A stretch of DNA of 64,000 nt, taken from assembly GCA_024637095.1 (NCBI GenBank), contig JAGXFV010000028.1, positions 62,001 to 126,000 on the forward strand, written 5' to 3'. Position numbers and translations under genes: made by a program. A model generated the notes under the pieces. It searched no databases, was not told where the DNA came from, and saw only the letters and a program-made list of their open reading frames with translations. Shown here piece by piece: positions 21,955-29,362 of this stretch (the first letter of the stretch is position 1; every line of letters begins with the position of its first letter). The DNA comes from Actinomycetes bacterium. GTDB taxonomy: Bacteria; Actinomycetota; Thermoleophilia; RBG-16-64-13.

Positions 21955-22923
21955 CTATGCGGCGGCGGCACGTTCCAGCACGTCCTCCAGGCCCCCCACT
22001 GGCTCCGCTGGCTCATCCAGCGACTGGATGTACCCGGCGAGGCGATCCACCAGCCGGGCGCGGCGGGCCGCCAGCGTCGGCCTCGGGATGCCGGTGACCT
22101 TGCTGATCTCGGCCTGAGTGGCCTGGACCCGGCCCAGTCCCAGCGGACTGAGGACCAGGATGGCATCGGTCACGGCTTCCGGCGTCGGGAAGTGGTCCCA
22201 GGGTAGCAGCGTGTGGCGGCCCCACTCCTGAACGACCAGGTCCAGCCTATCCCGCACCTTCCACCAGGGAGGATGCTCCGGCCAGTAGTCCAGCGCGACC
22301 TCCTCAATGGGCCGCGGGGTAGTGTCCTGCTCGATCTCTTCGCTGGCACCGCGGCACTGGTGGCACTGGTTGGCCAGGTTGTACTGGCTGAGCTTCGTGG
22401 TGCAGCCCTCGATGGTGCAGATCCGGCCCGCGGGCATCATCTCCCGCTTGTGCCTCTCCAGCGCCGGGCCATAGTGAGTGGCTGAGAGCTGATCGCTGCC
22501 GTGGGTCTCGTGATAGTCGCCGGGCGCTTCGCCGTCCTCTTCATCGCCAGCCCATTCTGGGATCTCATCCAGGCGCAGCTCACCGGGCTGGAATCTCCAG
22601 ATCGTGTCCCATTCCTTGCGGCTCTGCTGATTGGTGAACCGTTGCAGCCGGTCGAGGACGTCGCACTTGATCTGGGTCCAGAATAGTTCGGGACTGATGT
22701 CCTCCGGCTGGACGGTCATCATGGCCTCAGTCAGGACCATGCGGGCTTCGTCCTGGAGTTCATCGGCCAGGTAATCGAGGTGGCGGCGGGTAGCCCACTC
22801 ACGGGCCACCCGGTTCACCTCCCCGGTGAAGCGATTGAGTAGGGCTTTGACGGCGGAGGGGTTGCCCTCGCGGGCAGCGGCCAGGTCCTGGCCGAAGGTA
22901 GGTGTGGCAACTGTGGCGGTCAT
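21955..22923 (-). CDS. Sigma-factor-like protein with inserted zinc finger and C-terminal HTH
   Basis: 322 residues from ATG 22923 with CCGGAGA upstream. The N-terminus (AAAREGNPSAVKALLNRFTG through LFWTQIKCDVLDRLQRF) resembles sigma region 2. The middle has a zinc-finger-like CTIEGC ... CHQC (four Cys and a His) near 170-190. The C-terminus has an HTH resembling region 4: ATQAEISKVTGIPRPTLAAR near 270-290. It is divergent from the integrase with a 280-bp shared promoter region. It may be an element-specific transcription initiator or anti-repressor. The sigma assignment is weak in detail; DNA binding is likely. Confidence 0.6.
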   Translation of the reverse strand: MTATVATPTFGQDLAAAREGNPSAVKALLNRFTGEVNRVAREWATRRHLDYLADELQDEARMVLTEAMMTVQPEDISPELFWTQIKCDVLDRLQRFTNQQSRKEWDTIWRFQPGELRLDEIPEWAGDEEDGEAPGDYHETHGSDQLSATHYGPALERHKREMMPAGRICTIEGCTTKLSQYNLANQCHQCRGASEEIEQDTTPRPIEEVALDYWPEHPPWWKVRDRLDLVVQEWGRHTLLPWDHFPTPEAVTDAILVLSPLGLGRVQATQAEISKVTGIPRPTLAARRARLVDRLAGYIQSLDEPAEPVGGLEDVLERAAAA

Positions 22924-23203
22924 GGGGGTCTCCGGGGTCGAGGGGCGTAAAGATCTATATACCTAGTAGAACGTATGCGGGCAGAAAAGGTAACATACTG
23001 GCTCAACGTTTCCTTGAGGCTCGTGCTGGAGAACTGCGTTGGTGGTACCTAGATTCTACTAGTATACCTCGGAGAGGTTACTCCAAGCTGGATCTACTGG
23101 GATCACGGCCACCTTTGCCTTACCGCTCGTGTCAGACTGGCGCGGATTCGTCCGGTGGTCTAAACTATTACCGAAGTCAGCCGGTCTGGCAGGGAGGTTC
23201 TCG
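22924..23203. promoter_or_regulatory. Divergent promoter/operator region between sigma-like gene and integrase
   Basis: A 280-bp gene-free, AT-richer region. CTAGTAGAA (22963-22971) is repeated inverted as TTCTACTAG (23054-23062), and GGTACCTAG...CTAGTATACC (about 23044-23068) is an imperfect palindrome. Such spaced operators fit a lysogeny-type switch. No precise -35/-10 is assigned. Confidence 0.5.
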
Positions 23204-24730
23204 GTGCCAAAGCAGATAGCCATTTACGCCCGCGTTAGCTCACAGGAGCAGGCGCAGGGCTTCTCCATCGACGAGCAGATCCGGCGCGGCCAGATGTACG
23301 CCGAACTGCACAACCTCGCATCGGTGGAGATCTACCAGGACCCTGGCTTCACGGGCACGAATCCGAACCGGCCCGCGTTCCAGCAGATGATGTCTCAGGT
23401 CAAGGCTGGCCAGATCTCGGACATCGTGATCTCCAGGCTCGACCGGCTACACCGCAACCTCGGCGATCTACAGGCCACCATCGCCAGCCTGGAGAAGCAC
23501 GGGGTAACTCTTCACGGCATCAACGAGAACCTCGACACGAAAAGCGCCGCGGGAAGGCTGTTCGTCAACATCATGGGCAGCTTCGGTATGTACTTCTCGG
23601 AGCAGCTCTCCGAGCGGGTGGTGGCCGGGCATCGTGAGGCCCAGCGGCAGGGTAGCTGGACGAACCATGCCCCCGTCGGTTACGACCTGGTCGACGGCCA
23701 GCTGGTGGTCAATGAGGACGAGGCCCAGCGAGTGCGGCGGGCGTTTGAGCTGGCGGCAACAGACGCTTCCCTCGCCGAGATCTCCGCGGCCACCGATTTC
23801 TCCCGCGCCTACGTAGGCTACCTGCTTCGCAACCCGGCGTATCTCGGCCTGGTCTACGAACGCCTCGCCGATCTCCCCCGCAACCGGCCCAGCCAGCTCC
23901 TACGGGAGCGCGAGGACGTTCACGAGGGGAGACACGAGGCCCTGGTGGAGGACGAGACGTGGGACGTGGTGCAGGACGTTCGGGGTGCCCGCTCAAATGC
24001 AGGCGAGGACGCTACCCGCCACCCCTTCTCGGGAATCCTTCGGTGTGAATGCGGGGCCGCGATGGAACTGCACCAGGCGAAGCCCGGCGTCTATACCTAC
24101 CGCTGCACCAAGCGGACCCTCCATAAGAGCCAGCGCATGGTCGAGCAGACCCTTCTCGCTTATCTGGACACCGTGCGCGAGGACACCGAGACAATGGAGG
24201 AGATTCGACAGGCCCTAAAAGACGAGGGTGCCGCAGCCCACCAGCGAGTGGCCGGTCGGCTTCCACAGGCGAGGCGAAAGCTCACCGAGGCTCGGACTGC
24301 CCGCGACCGCTGGAGCGACGCATACGCCCGCGGGGTGACTGACGAGGAGACCTTCCAGGCACACCAGCCGAAGATCGCCGCCGATCTGCGCGAAGCAGCA
24401 GAGGAGCTGGCCATGCTGGAGAACGTCGAGCAGTCGGTCGAGGTCCAGAAGGCGGAGTTTGAGGAGTTCGTCGAGACGCTCCTTGAGATGCCCTTGATTT
24501 CCACCCTGTGGGACTACTGGGACCAAGCAGAAAAGGGCGTCCTCCTGCGAAGCCTGCTGCTGAGGGTGACCGTGCAGAAGGACAGCCTCATCGTCCAGCC
24601 GCTCCAGGGACCAGCGGTGGAGCTTAACTACGTCGAGACGAGAGGCCGCAAACCCTCTAGTGGCGCGGGTTTAGGAAAGGTTGGTAATACGTCTAAGCCG
24701 ACGAGGGGACTCGAACCCCTAACCTGCTGA
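23204..24730 (+). CDS. Large serine recombinase (integrase) of the element
   Basis: 508 residues. GTG 23204 is preferred over an earlier in-frame start because AGGGAGG lies at 23191-23197. The resolvase catalytic domain begins IAIYARVSSQEQAQGFSIDEQ, with catalytic Ser12 in YARVS; DIVISRLDRLHRN near 70 carries catalytic arginines, and GMYFSEQLSERV near 120 follows. A recombinase domain and a zinc-ribbon-like ILRCECGAAM ... YRCTKR region near 280 follow, then a coiled coil (LTEARTARDRWSDAYARG and on). The last residues (KPTRGLEPLTC) are encoded by the attachment core and tRNA-Thr, so the C-terminus depends on integration state. Confidence 0.93.
   Translation: MPKQIAIYARVSSQEQAQGFSIDEQIRRGQMYAELHNLASVEIYQDPGFTGTNPNRPAFQQMMSQVKAGQISDIVISRLDRLHRNLGDLQATIASLEKHGVTLHGINENLDTKSAAGRLFVNIMGSFGMYFSEQLSERVVAGHREAQRQGSWTNHAPVGYDLVDGQLVVNEDEAQRVRRAFELAATDASLAEISAATDFSRAYVGYLLRNPAYLGLVYERLADLPRNRPSQLLREREDVHEGRHEALVEDETWDVVQDVRGARSNAGEDATRHPFSGILRCECGAAMELHQAKPGVYTYRCTKRTLHKSQRMVEQTLLAYLDTVREDTETMEEIRQALKDEGAAAHQRVAGRLPQARRKLTEARTARDRWSDAYARGVTDEETFQAHQPKIAADLREAAEELAMLENVEQSVEVQKAEFEEFVETLLEMPLISTLWDYWDQAEKGVLLRSLLLRVTVQKDSLIVQPLQGPAVELNYVETRGRKPSSGAGLGKVGNTSKPTRGLEPLTC
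24694..24708. other. attR core inside tRNA-Thr
   Basis: taagccgacgagggg, the second copy of the 15-bp repeat. It covers the tRNA discriminator, the acceptor 3' strand and part of the T stem, so insertion leaves the tRNA intact. Confidence 0.85.
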
Positions 24731-24768
24731 TTACAAATCAGCTGCTCTGCCAGTTGAGCCACGTCGGC
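24696..24768 (-). tRNA. tRNA-Thr (anticodon UGU)
   Basis: 73 nt on the minus strand. Acceptor stem GCCGACG/CGTCGGC; D arm GCTC...GAGC; anticodon arm GCTGA-TTTGTAA-TCAGC, with UGU at loop positions 3-5; T arm AGGGG-TTCGAGT-CCCCT; discriminator U. No CCA is encoded. It is the integration site of the adjacent element and remains complete. Confidence 0.95.
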
Positions 24769-24816
24769 GCGGGCGGTCGGACAAGCATCAGGATTGTAGG
24801 GCGCGAAGCCGCTGTC

Positions 24817-24844
24817 GACAAGCCGCCGCCGACAAGCCGCCGCC
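24817..24844. repeat. 14-bp tandem duplication downstream of the tRNA-Thr region
   Basis: gacaagccgccgcc at 24817-24830 and 24831-24844. No gene is visible in 24769-24967 apart from this repeat and the leader of the cytochrome gene. Confidence 0.75.
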
Positions 24845-24967
24845 CAGACTTCGTGATTCCTTTCGCTTGGATCGTGGGCGGTCTGGGTAGCACTCAGCTC
24901 ACGCGGAAGATTGCGGGAGGGGCACCTTCGCGTGGAGCGTAATCACGCAGGACAGGGAGGATTAATA

Positions 24968-25597
24968 GTGAAGAGCACAAGGATGATGGTCGTCGTCGCG
25001 ATCGCCGCGGCTGCCGTGCTACTCCTGAGCGGAGTGGCCGTGGCCCAGACGTTCCCCGATGTCGACGAATCTAACGTCCACTCCGAGGCGATCGAGTGGG
25101 CTGCCGAGAACAGCATAGTGCAGGGTTATGAGAATGGCAACTTTGGTCCCTTCGACAACATCACGAGAGGCCAGGCCGCCAGCATGTTCATGCGCTATGA
25201 GGACTACCGCATGGAAGACGTCGACGCCCGCCGTGGCTGCGAAGATTGCCACGCCGGCCCCTACAGCCTCGCCAATGAAGTTCCCGACGGCCACGCGGCG
25301 ATGCCGGCCGACGCCGACATCAACACCTGCCTCTTCTGCCACCGGATCGATCCGGACGGCACCGGCAATATCGCGAACATCTCGCTTCGCGACATCGTGC
25401 ACCCCGTGCACATGGGCAGCAAGACCTTCGCCTGGGAATTCATGGGCAACTGCTTCAGCTGCCATAACGTGGACGCCAATGGTCAGTTCGACGTGCTTGC
25501 CGGCGCGGTGGACACCGACCCGAGTGGCATCCCCGACGAGATCCCGATTCCCCAGCAACAGGATCCGGTCGCACCGGAGATGAACGGAATAGGCTAG
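24968..25597 (+). CDS. Exported SLH-domain triheme c-type cytochrome
   Basis: 209 residues from GTG 24968 with AGGGAGG at 24954-24960. Signal peptide: KSTRMM, then VVVAIAAAAVLLLSGVAVAQ, cleavage after AQ. One S-layer-homology-like unit follows (FPDVDESNVHSEAIEWAAEN, then GNFGPFDNITRGQAASMF) at ~28-75. Three haem-binding CxxCH motifs come next: CEDCH near 89, CLFCH near 118 and CFSCH near 152, with extra histidines (DIVHPVHMGS) that could be distal ligands, as in OmcA/MtrC-type cytochromes. It should be anchored to the wall through SLH and carry electrons outside the membrane. Confidence 0.85.
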   Translation: MKSTRMMVVVAIAAAAVLLLSGVAVAQTFPDVDESNVHSEAIEWAAENSIVQGYENGNFGPFDNITRGQAASMFMRYEDYRMEDVDARRGCEDCHAGPYSLANEVPDGHAAMPADADINTCLFCHRIDPDGTGNIANISLRDIVHPVHMGSKTFAWEFMGNCFSCHNVDANGQFDVLAGAVDTDPSGIPDEIPIPQQQDPVAPEMNGIG

Positions 25598-25632
25598 GAC
25601 AGAAGTCCGAAGCGTTCCCCAGGTAACTCGGT

Positions 25633-25659
25633 TTGGGCCCGCCCCTCTCGCGGGCCCAA
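25633..25659. terminator. Strong hairpin between convergent cytochrome and sigH genes
   Basis: TTGGGCCCGC (25633-25642), 7-nt loop, GCGGGCCCAA (25650-25659): a perfect 10-bp stem 36 bp after the cytochrome stop. A pyrimidine-rich run (cctcttccttctc) follows on the plus strand, but not a pure U-tract. It probably serves both genes. Confidence 0.65.
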
Positions 25660-25738
25660 CCTCTTCCTTCTCACCCACGAGACGAGGCGCGCAATGCGCC
25701 CTGATTCTCCGCACAAACGCGCCCGGGCAGGGGAGTCT

Positions 25739-26389
25739 CTAGGGCAGAACCTGCCGGCTCTCCAAGTGTAGCGTCACCTTGCGCTTGATGCGCTGCAGGG
25801 CGTTGTCCACCGTCTTCGTGTCGTGCTCGATCAAGCCCGCGATCTCCTCGTAGGAGCGACCCTCCAGGTAGTAGCGCAGAACGTGGGACTCGAGCGGGCT
25901 GAGCATGTTGATCAGGCAATCGGTGAGACTGGCCAGTTCTTGGGCGCTGATCACCTGCTGCACCGGGTCGCTCGTTCTGCCGGAAGGCAGGAGATCCGCC
26001 AGAGTGCGGTCCTCGTAGTCGCCCCGACTCGGTGAGTGACTAAAGCTGATGTAGGTGTTCAGAGGCGAATGCTTCTGGCGCGAAGCAGTCTTGATGGCGG
26101 TTATGATTTGGCGGGTCACGCAGAGCTCGGCAAAGCTGCGGAAGCTGGCTTCTCGCTCGGTGCGGTAGTCGCGGATAGCCTTATAGAATCCGATGTAGCC
26201 TTCCTGAATAAGGTCATCGGTGTCGCCCCCGGCGATGAAATAGCACTTCGCCTTCATCCGGACGAAGTGGTGATACTTCGTCAGCAGCCGCTTGGTGGCC
26301 TCGGGGTTACCAACCTTTGCGAGGCGAACGAGGGTCTCATCGTCGTCGAGATCACAGAAAAGCGCATCAGCGTGGGCGTGCTCCGCCAT
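25739..26389 (-). CDS. sigH: RNA polymerase sigma factor, SigH family
   Basis: 216 residues from ATG 26389. Region 2: EATKRLLTKYHHFVRMKAKC, then GGDTDDLIQEGYIGFYKAIRDY, at ~30-75, a Group 3 sigma pattern shared with Bacillus SigH. Region 4: LSPLESHVLRYYLEGRSYEEIA, then GLIEHDTKTVDNALQRIKRK, at ~165-208. It lies directly after yacP and rlmB, the same order as in Bacillus and Clostridia, which supports sigma-H rather than another alternative sigma. In Bacillus SigH controls the transition state and early sporulation; the role here is unknown. Confidence 0.9.
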   Translation of the reverse strand: MAEHAHADALFCDLDDDETLVRLAKVGNPEATKRLLTKYHHFVRMKAKCYFIAGGDTDDLIQEGYIGFYKAIRDYRTEREASFRSFAELCVTRQIITAIKTASRQKHSPLNTYISFSHSPSRGDYEDRTLADLLPSGRTSDPVQQVISAQELASLTDCLINMLSPLESHVLRYYLEGRSYEEIAGLIEHDTKTVDNALQRIKRKVTLHLESRQVLP

Positions 26390-26419
26390 CCCTACCGACC
26401 CTCCTTTAGGCCTGTGATC

Positions 26420-27025
26420 TCAACCGGAACCCGAATCGTCCTCCAAGCCCTCCCTCAGAGCTTCAAGGCGCCGTATTGATTCGGCGTCCAGCCTATCCTC
26501 CACTCGCTGACCCATTGTAGTGCAATCTTTTGAAATTGCAAGCTTTGTTGTGGATCTCTGAAGATCGTCTACAAACTGGCGTGAGGACCGCCGGATCACG
26601 TTGGTGTGAAAGGTGGTTTTCTGAAGTCCATAATCGGATGTAACCACGACTATACTCTCTCGATCTCTCAGCCCGTAGGCCTCGCGCTCAATGATGGAAT
26701 CTGCCGAGCGGGAAAAGGAACCGTACACCACCTGCACCGTCCCGGAAGTGGCGGTAACCTGTTCTTCCTTGGCCTTCGAGTCGAAGACGATCAAGGCGTG
26801 GTCCCCGGAAGAGCCCATGAAGCTGGTGATGCGGTCGATCAGCCGCCGCCTTTCGATCTCGAGTTCGTCCGGGGAGAACTCGGCGTGGGATCCGGGACCA
26901 CCGCTGTCTCTGCGGCGTTGCCGCTGTCGCCGGGCGCGTCTGGCGGAACCGGAGTCAGCATTTCTCCCGGCAGCGTTGTGCAACTCGTGTAGCACGTTGT
27001 AGCCGTCGATCAGGTATAGAGCCAT
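26420..27025 (-). CDS. yacP: YacP-like NYN-domain RNase
   Basis: 201 residues. ATG 27025 is chosen because LYLIDGYNVLHELHN must be N-terminal; the longer open frame runs into rlmB. NYN/PIN-like fold: catalytic Asp in IDGYN at residues 5-9, IVFDSKAKEEQ near 95, and VVVTSDYGLQKT near 140 with another acidic site. A low-complexity basic insertion (SARRARRQRQRRRDSGGPGS) lies at ~28-50. Family members (Bacillus YacP/Rae1) are endoribonucleases, and Rae1 cleaves mRNA on ribosomes. It lies 7 bp after rlmB. Confidence 0.87.
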   Translation of the reverse strand: MALYLIDGYNVLHELHNAAGRNADSGSARRARRQRQRRRDSGGPGSHAEFSPDELEIERRRLIDRITSFMGSSGDHALIVFDSKAKEEQVTATSGTVQVVYGSFSRSADSIIEREAYGLRDRESIVVVTSDYGLQKTTFHTNVIRRSSRQFVDDLQRSTTKLAISKDCTTMGQRVEDRLDAESIRRLEALREGLEDDSGSG

Positions 27026-27032
27026 GGACGGG

Positions 27033-27824
27033 CTAGCCGGCTTCGTTGGCGGCGGCGCCCCGCTGGCGCCGCGCTTCGAACACCAGAACCGCCGTAGAGA
27101 CACTGACATTAAGCGAGGCCACCTGCCCCGTGAGCGGGATGGCGACCAGCACATCGCAGGCCTCCCGCAGTCGCTTGCCCAGACCCTCCCCTTCCGAGCC
27201 CATGCAGAAGACCACCTTCCCGGTGTAGTCCGGGGCCGTGTAGTCGACGTCGGCTTGGGCTTCGGCGCCGTAAATCCAGTAGCCCGCCTCCTTGGCCGCC
27301 AGCACGAAATCGGTGAGGTTGCGTACCCGGGCCACCGGCACGTGCTCGCTGGCCCCGGCGGAGGCCTTGACCGCCGCGGGTGTCACCTCGGCGGAACGAT
27401 GTCGCGGCAGCACCACGGCCGCACCGGCCGCCTCGGCGGTGCGTAGCACAGCGCCCAGGTTGTGCGGGTCTTGCACCCGGTCGAGCACGATCACCAGGTC
27501 GCCGGTGTCGAGTATCGTCTCTTCGTCCATGTACGAAAAGGCGTCGACCTCAGCCGCGAACCCCTGGTGCTCCTCGGCGCCGGCCAGCTGAGTCAAGCGG
27601 TCGCGTTCGAGGATCTCCACCGGGGCGCGTCTCGCCCCCAAGTCCGCCCGCAACTCTTCTGCCCGCAACTCTTCTGCCCGTCCTCCCGAGCTCAGCCAGA
27701 GGCGGTGCACCTCGCGCCGGCCCCGCAACGCTTCCAGCACCGGGTTGCGTCCGTAGATCACCTCGCGTCCGGCGTGCCGGTTGCCACTGAACTTCGGTCC
27801 CTTGCCTGCTCCGTGCTGACTCAT
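27033..27824 (-). CDS. rlmB: 23S rRNA 2'-O-methyltransferase, RlmB/TrmH (SPOUT) family
   Basis: 263 residues from ATG 27824. An N-terminal substrate-binding domain (VIYGRNPVLEALRGRREVH) comes first, then a SpoU knot: motif 1 LDRVQDPHNLGAVLRTAEAAG near 115, motif 2 VVFCMGSEGEGLGKR near 205, motif 3 VAIPLTGQVASLNVSVSTAVLVFE near 228. The residues RAEELRAEELRAD reflect a 15-bp in-frame DNA duplication. It methylates 23S rRNA (G2251-type). It is coupled to cysS (5-bp gap) and yacP. Confidence 0.92.
   Translation of the reverse strand: MSQHGAGKGPKFSGNRHAGREVIYGRNPVLEALRGRREVHRLWLSSGGRAEELRAEELRADLGARRAPVEILERDRLTQLAGAEEHQGFAAEVDAFSYMDEETILDTGDLVIVLDRVQDPHNLGAVLRTAEAAGAAVVLPRHRSAEVTPAAVKASAGASEHVPVARVRNLTDFVLAAKEAGYWIYGAEAQADVDYTAPDYTGKVVFCMGSEGEGLGKRLREACDVLVAIPLTGQVASLNVSVSTAVLVFEARRQRGAAANEAG
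27646..27675. repeat. 15-bp in-frame tandem duplication within rlmB
   Basis: gcccgcaactcttct at 27646-27660 and 27661-27675, giving a repeated AEELR unit in RlmB. It keeps the frame and lies in the linker between the two domains. Confidence 0.85.
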
Positions 27825-27829
27825 GCGGG

Positions 27830-29362
27830 CTAGACCAGGGGGACGAGCTTGAATCCGCCGGGAACGTCCCGCACTTCGTACCCCTGCTCGGTGATGGCGG
27901 CACGCAGGCGATCGGCTTCGGCGAAGTCACGCTCTGCACGCCGACGCTGCCGGTCCTCGGCCATCCGGATGATTTCTGCCGGGAGCTGGAACTCCACACG
28001 GGTGACTGCCTCGAGCCCCAGAACGTAGAGAAGCTCAGCGAGAGCGTTGCGGACTTTCTCGGCAGCCGTCTGGCCCAGTGCTCGGGAAGCCAGAGCGCTG
28101 TTCACCTTCCGGGTCAACGCGAAGACCTCTCCCAGCGCACCGGCGGTATTGAGATCGTCCGCCATCTCCTGGACGAAGGCCGCTTGGTGCTGCGCCAAAG
28201 AGGTCAGGATGGCCTCGTCGGCGGGGCCGGGCGTCTCCGAGACGGCAGGGGAATCGTCGGCGGAGCGGGCCTTCCCCGAGGCGTCGGCGGGGCCGTCCGG
28301 CCCCTGATAGTCCCCGAGGGTGCGGAACTGATTGCGCAGCCGCTCCACCTGCTGGCGCGCCTCGTCCAGAACCTCGCGGCTGAACTCCATTGGGCTGCGG
28401 TAGTGGCTGCTCATGAAGTAGAGGATCAGCACGTCCGGCTCGTACTCCTCCAGCGCGTTCCGCAGCAGGAAGATGTTCCCCAGGCTCTTCGACATCTTCT
28501 CTTCCTGGGTCAGCAGCATGCCGTTGTGGGCCCAGAAGCGCACGAAGGTCTCGCCCAGCGCGGCCTCGGACTGAGCCACCTCGTTCTCGTGATGGGGGAA
28601 GATCAGATCGCGGCCGCCGCCGTGGATGTCGAAGCCGGCGCCCAGGTACTTGAGGCTCATGGCCGAGCACTCGATGTGCCAACCGGGTCGGCCGGGTCCC
28701 CAGGGTGAATCCCAGGAGGGCTCGTCCGGTTTGGCGCCCTTCCACACGGCGAAATCCAGCGGGTCCTGCTTGTCCTCATCGGGAGCGATCCGGACGCCGC
28801 TGCGCATCTCCCCGGTCTGCTGCTTGGAGAGCTTGCCGTATCCCCCGAAACTGGACACGTCGAAATAGACATCGCCCCCGGCCGCGTAGGCGTGCTCCCG
28901 CTCGACCAGCCTGCCGATCAGCTCCAGGATCTCAGGTATGTGCTCGGTGGCGCGCGGCTCGATGTCGGGACGGCCGAGGCCAAGCTTCTGGGTGTCCTCG
29001 ACGTACGCGTCGCTGAACTCCTCGGCGACGTCCTTCCAGCTCCGCCCTTCTTGATTGCCCTTGGCGATGATGCGGTCGTCGATGTCGGTGATGTTCTCGA
29101 CCAAGGTCACTCCCCAGCCCAGCGACTCGAAAAAGCGCTTGGCCACCAGGGAGATGACGAACGGACGCGCGTTACCCAGGTGGATGTAGTTGTAGACCGT
29201 GGGGCCGCAGAAGTACATGGTGACGTGGCCGGTGTCGCGCGGAGTGAACTCGACCTTTTCCTGGCGCAGCGAGTCGTAGACCCGAATCTCGGCCAGGGCA
29301 GCCTGGGCGAGCTCGGGGGTGAAGCGCGGGGGCGCCTCGGGCGATTGACGTAATTCGGACAT
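27830..29362 (-). CDS. cysS: Cysteinyl-tRNA synthetase
   Basis: 510 residues, with an N-terminal extension of about 25 residues before IRVYDSLRQEKVEF. Class I aaRS: zinc-binding Cys in MYFCGPTVYNYIHLGNAR, with HLGN as the HIGH motif, near 50; WHIECSAM near 233 and HHENEVAQSE near 262 (further Zn ligands); KMSKSLGN near 290. A linker of low-complexity sequence (DGPADASGKARSADDSPAVS) lies near 355-375. It overlaps gltX by 1 bp. It charges tRNA-Cys. Confidence 0.95.
   Translation of the reverse strand: MSELRQSPEAPPRFTPELAQAALAEIRVYDSLRQEKVEFTPRDTGHVTMYFCGPTVYNYIHLGNARPFVISLVAKRFFESLGWGVTLVENITDIDDRIIAKGNQEGRSWKDVAEEFSDAYVEDTQKLGLGRPDIEPRATEHIPEILELIGRLVEREHAYAAGGDVYFDVSSFGGYGKLSKQQTGEMRSGVRIAPDEDKQDPLDFAVWKGAKPDEPSWDSPWGPGRPGWHIECSAMSLKYLGAGFDIHGGGRDLIFPHHENEVAQSEAALGETFVRFWAHNGMLLTQEEKMSKSLGNIFLLRNALEEYEPDVLILYFMSSHYRSPMEFSREVLDEARQQVERLRNQFRTLGDYQGPDGPADASGKARSADDSPAVSETPGPADEAILTSLAQHQAAFVQEMADDLNTAGALGEVFALTRKVNSALASRALGQTAAEKVRNALAELLYVLGLEAVTRVEFQLPAEIIRMAEDRQRRRAERDFAEADRLRAAITEQGYEVRDVPGGFKLVPLV

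Larger units (their letters stand above)
14372..24708. mobile_element. Integrated element, probable phage satellite (PICI-like), ~10.3 kb
   Basis: It is bounded by the 15-bp direct repeat taagccgacgagggg at 14372-14386 and 24694-24708; the right copy is the 3' end of tRNA-Thr. From right to left it contains a serine recombinase (+), then on the minus strand a sigma-like zinc-finger protein, an AlpA-like HTH protein, a P4/D5 primase-helicase, an iteron origin, an excisionase-like protein, two unknown proteins, a decayed HNH gene, a terS-like gene and three small ORFs, then an EVE-nuclease and a small membrane protein at the left end. No capsid, portal, tail, large terminase or conjugation genes are present, which fits a satellite better than a prophage or ICE. 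Known: PICIs carry int, regulators, pri/rep, ori and often terS, with cargo near one end. Mobility and helper dependence are inferred. Confidence 0.85.

Noticed and set aside
14372-24708. Complete prophage or ICE
   Set aside because: No capsid, portal, tail, lysis, relaxase or type IV secretion genes are present; only satellite-type genes.
24966-25020. ATG/GTG start at 24911 for the SLH cytochrome
   Set aside because: It has no Shine-Dalgarno and would add a charged stretch before the signal peptide; GTG 24968 follows AGGGAGG at proper spacing.
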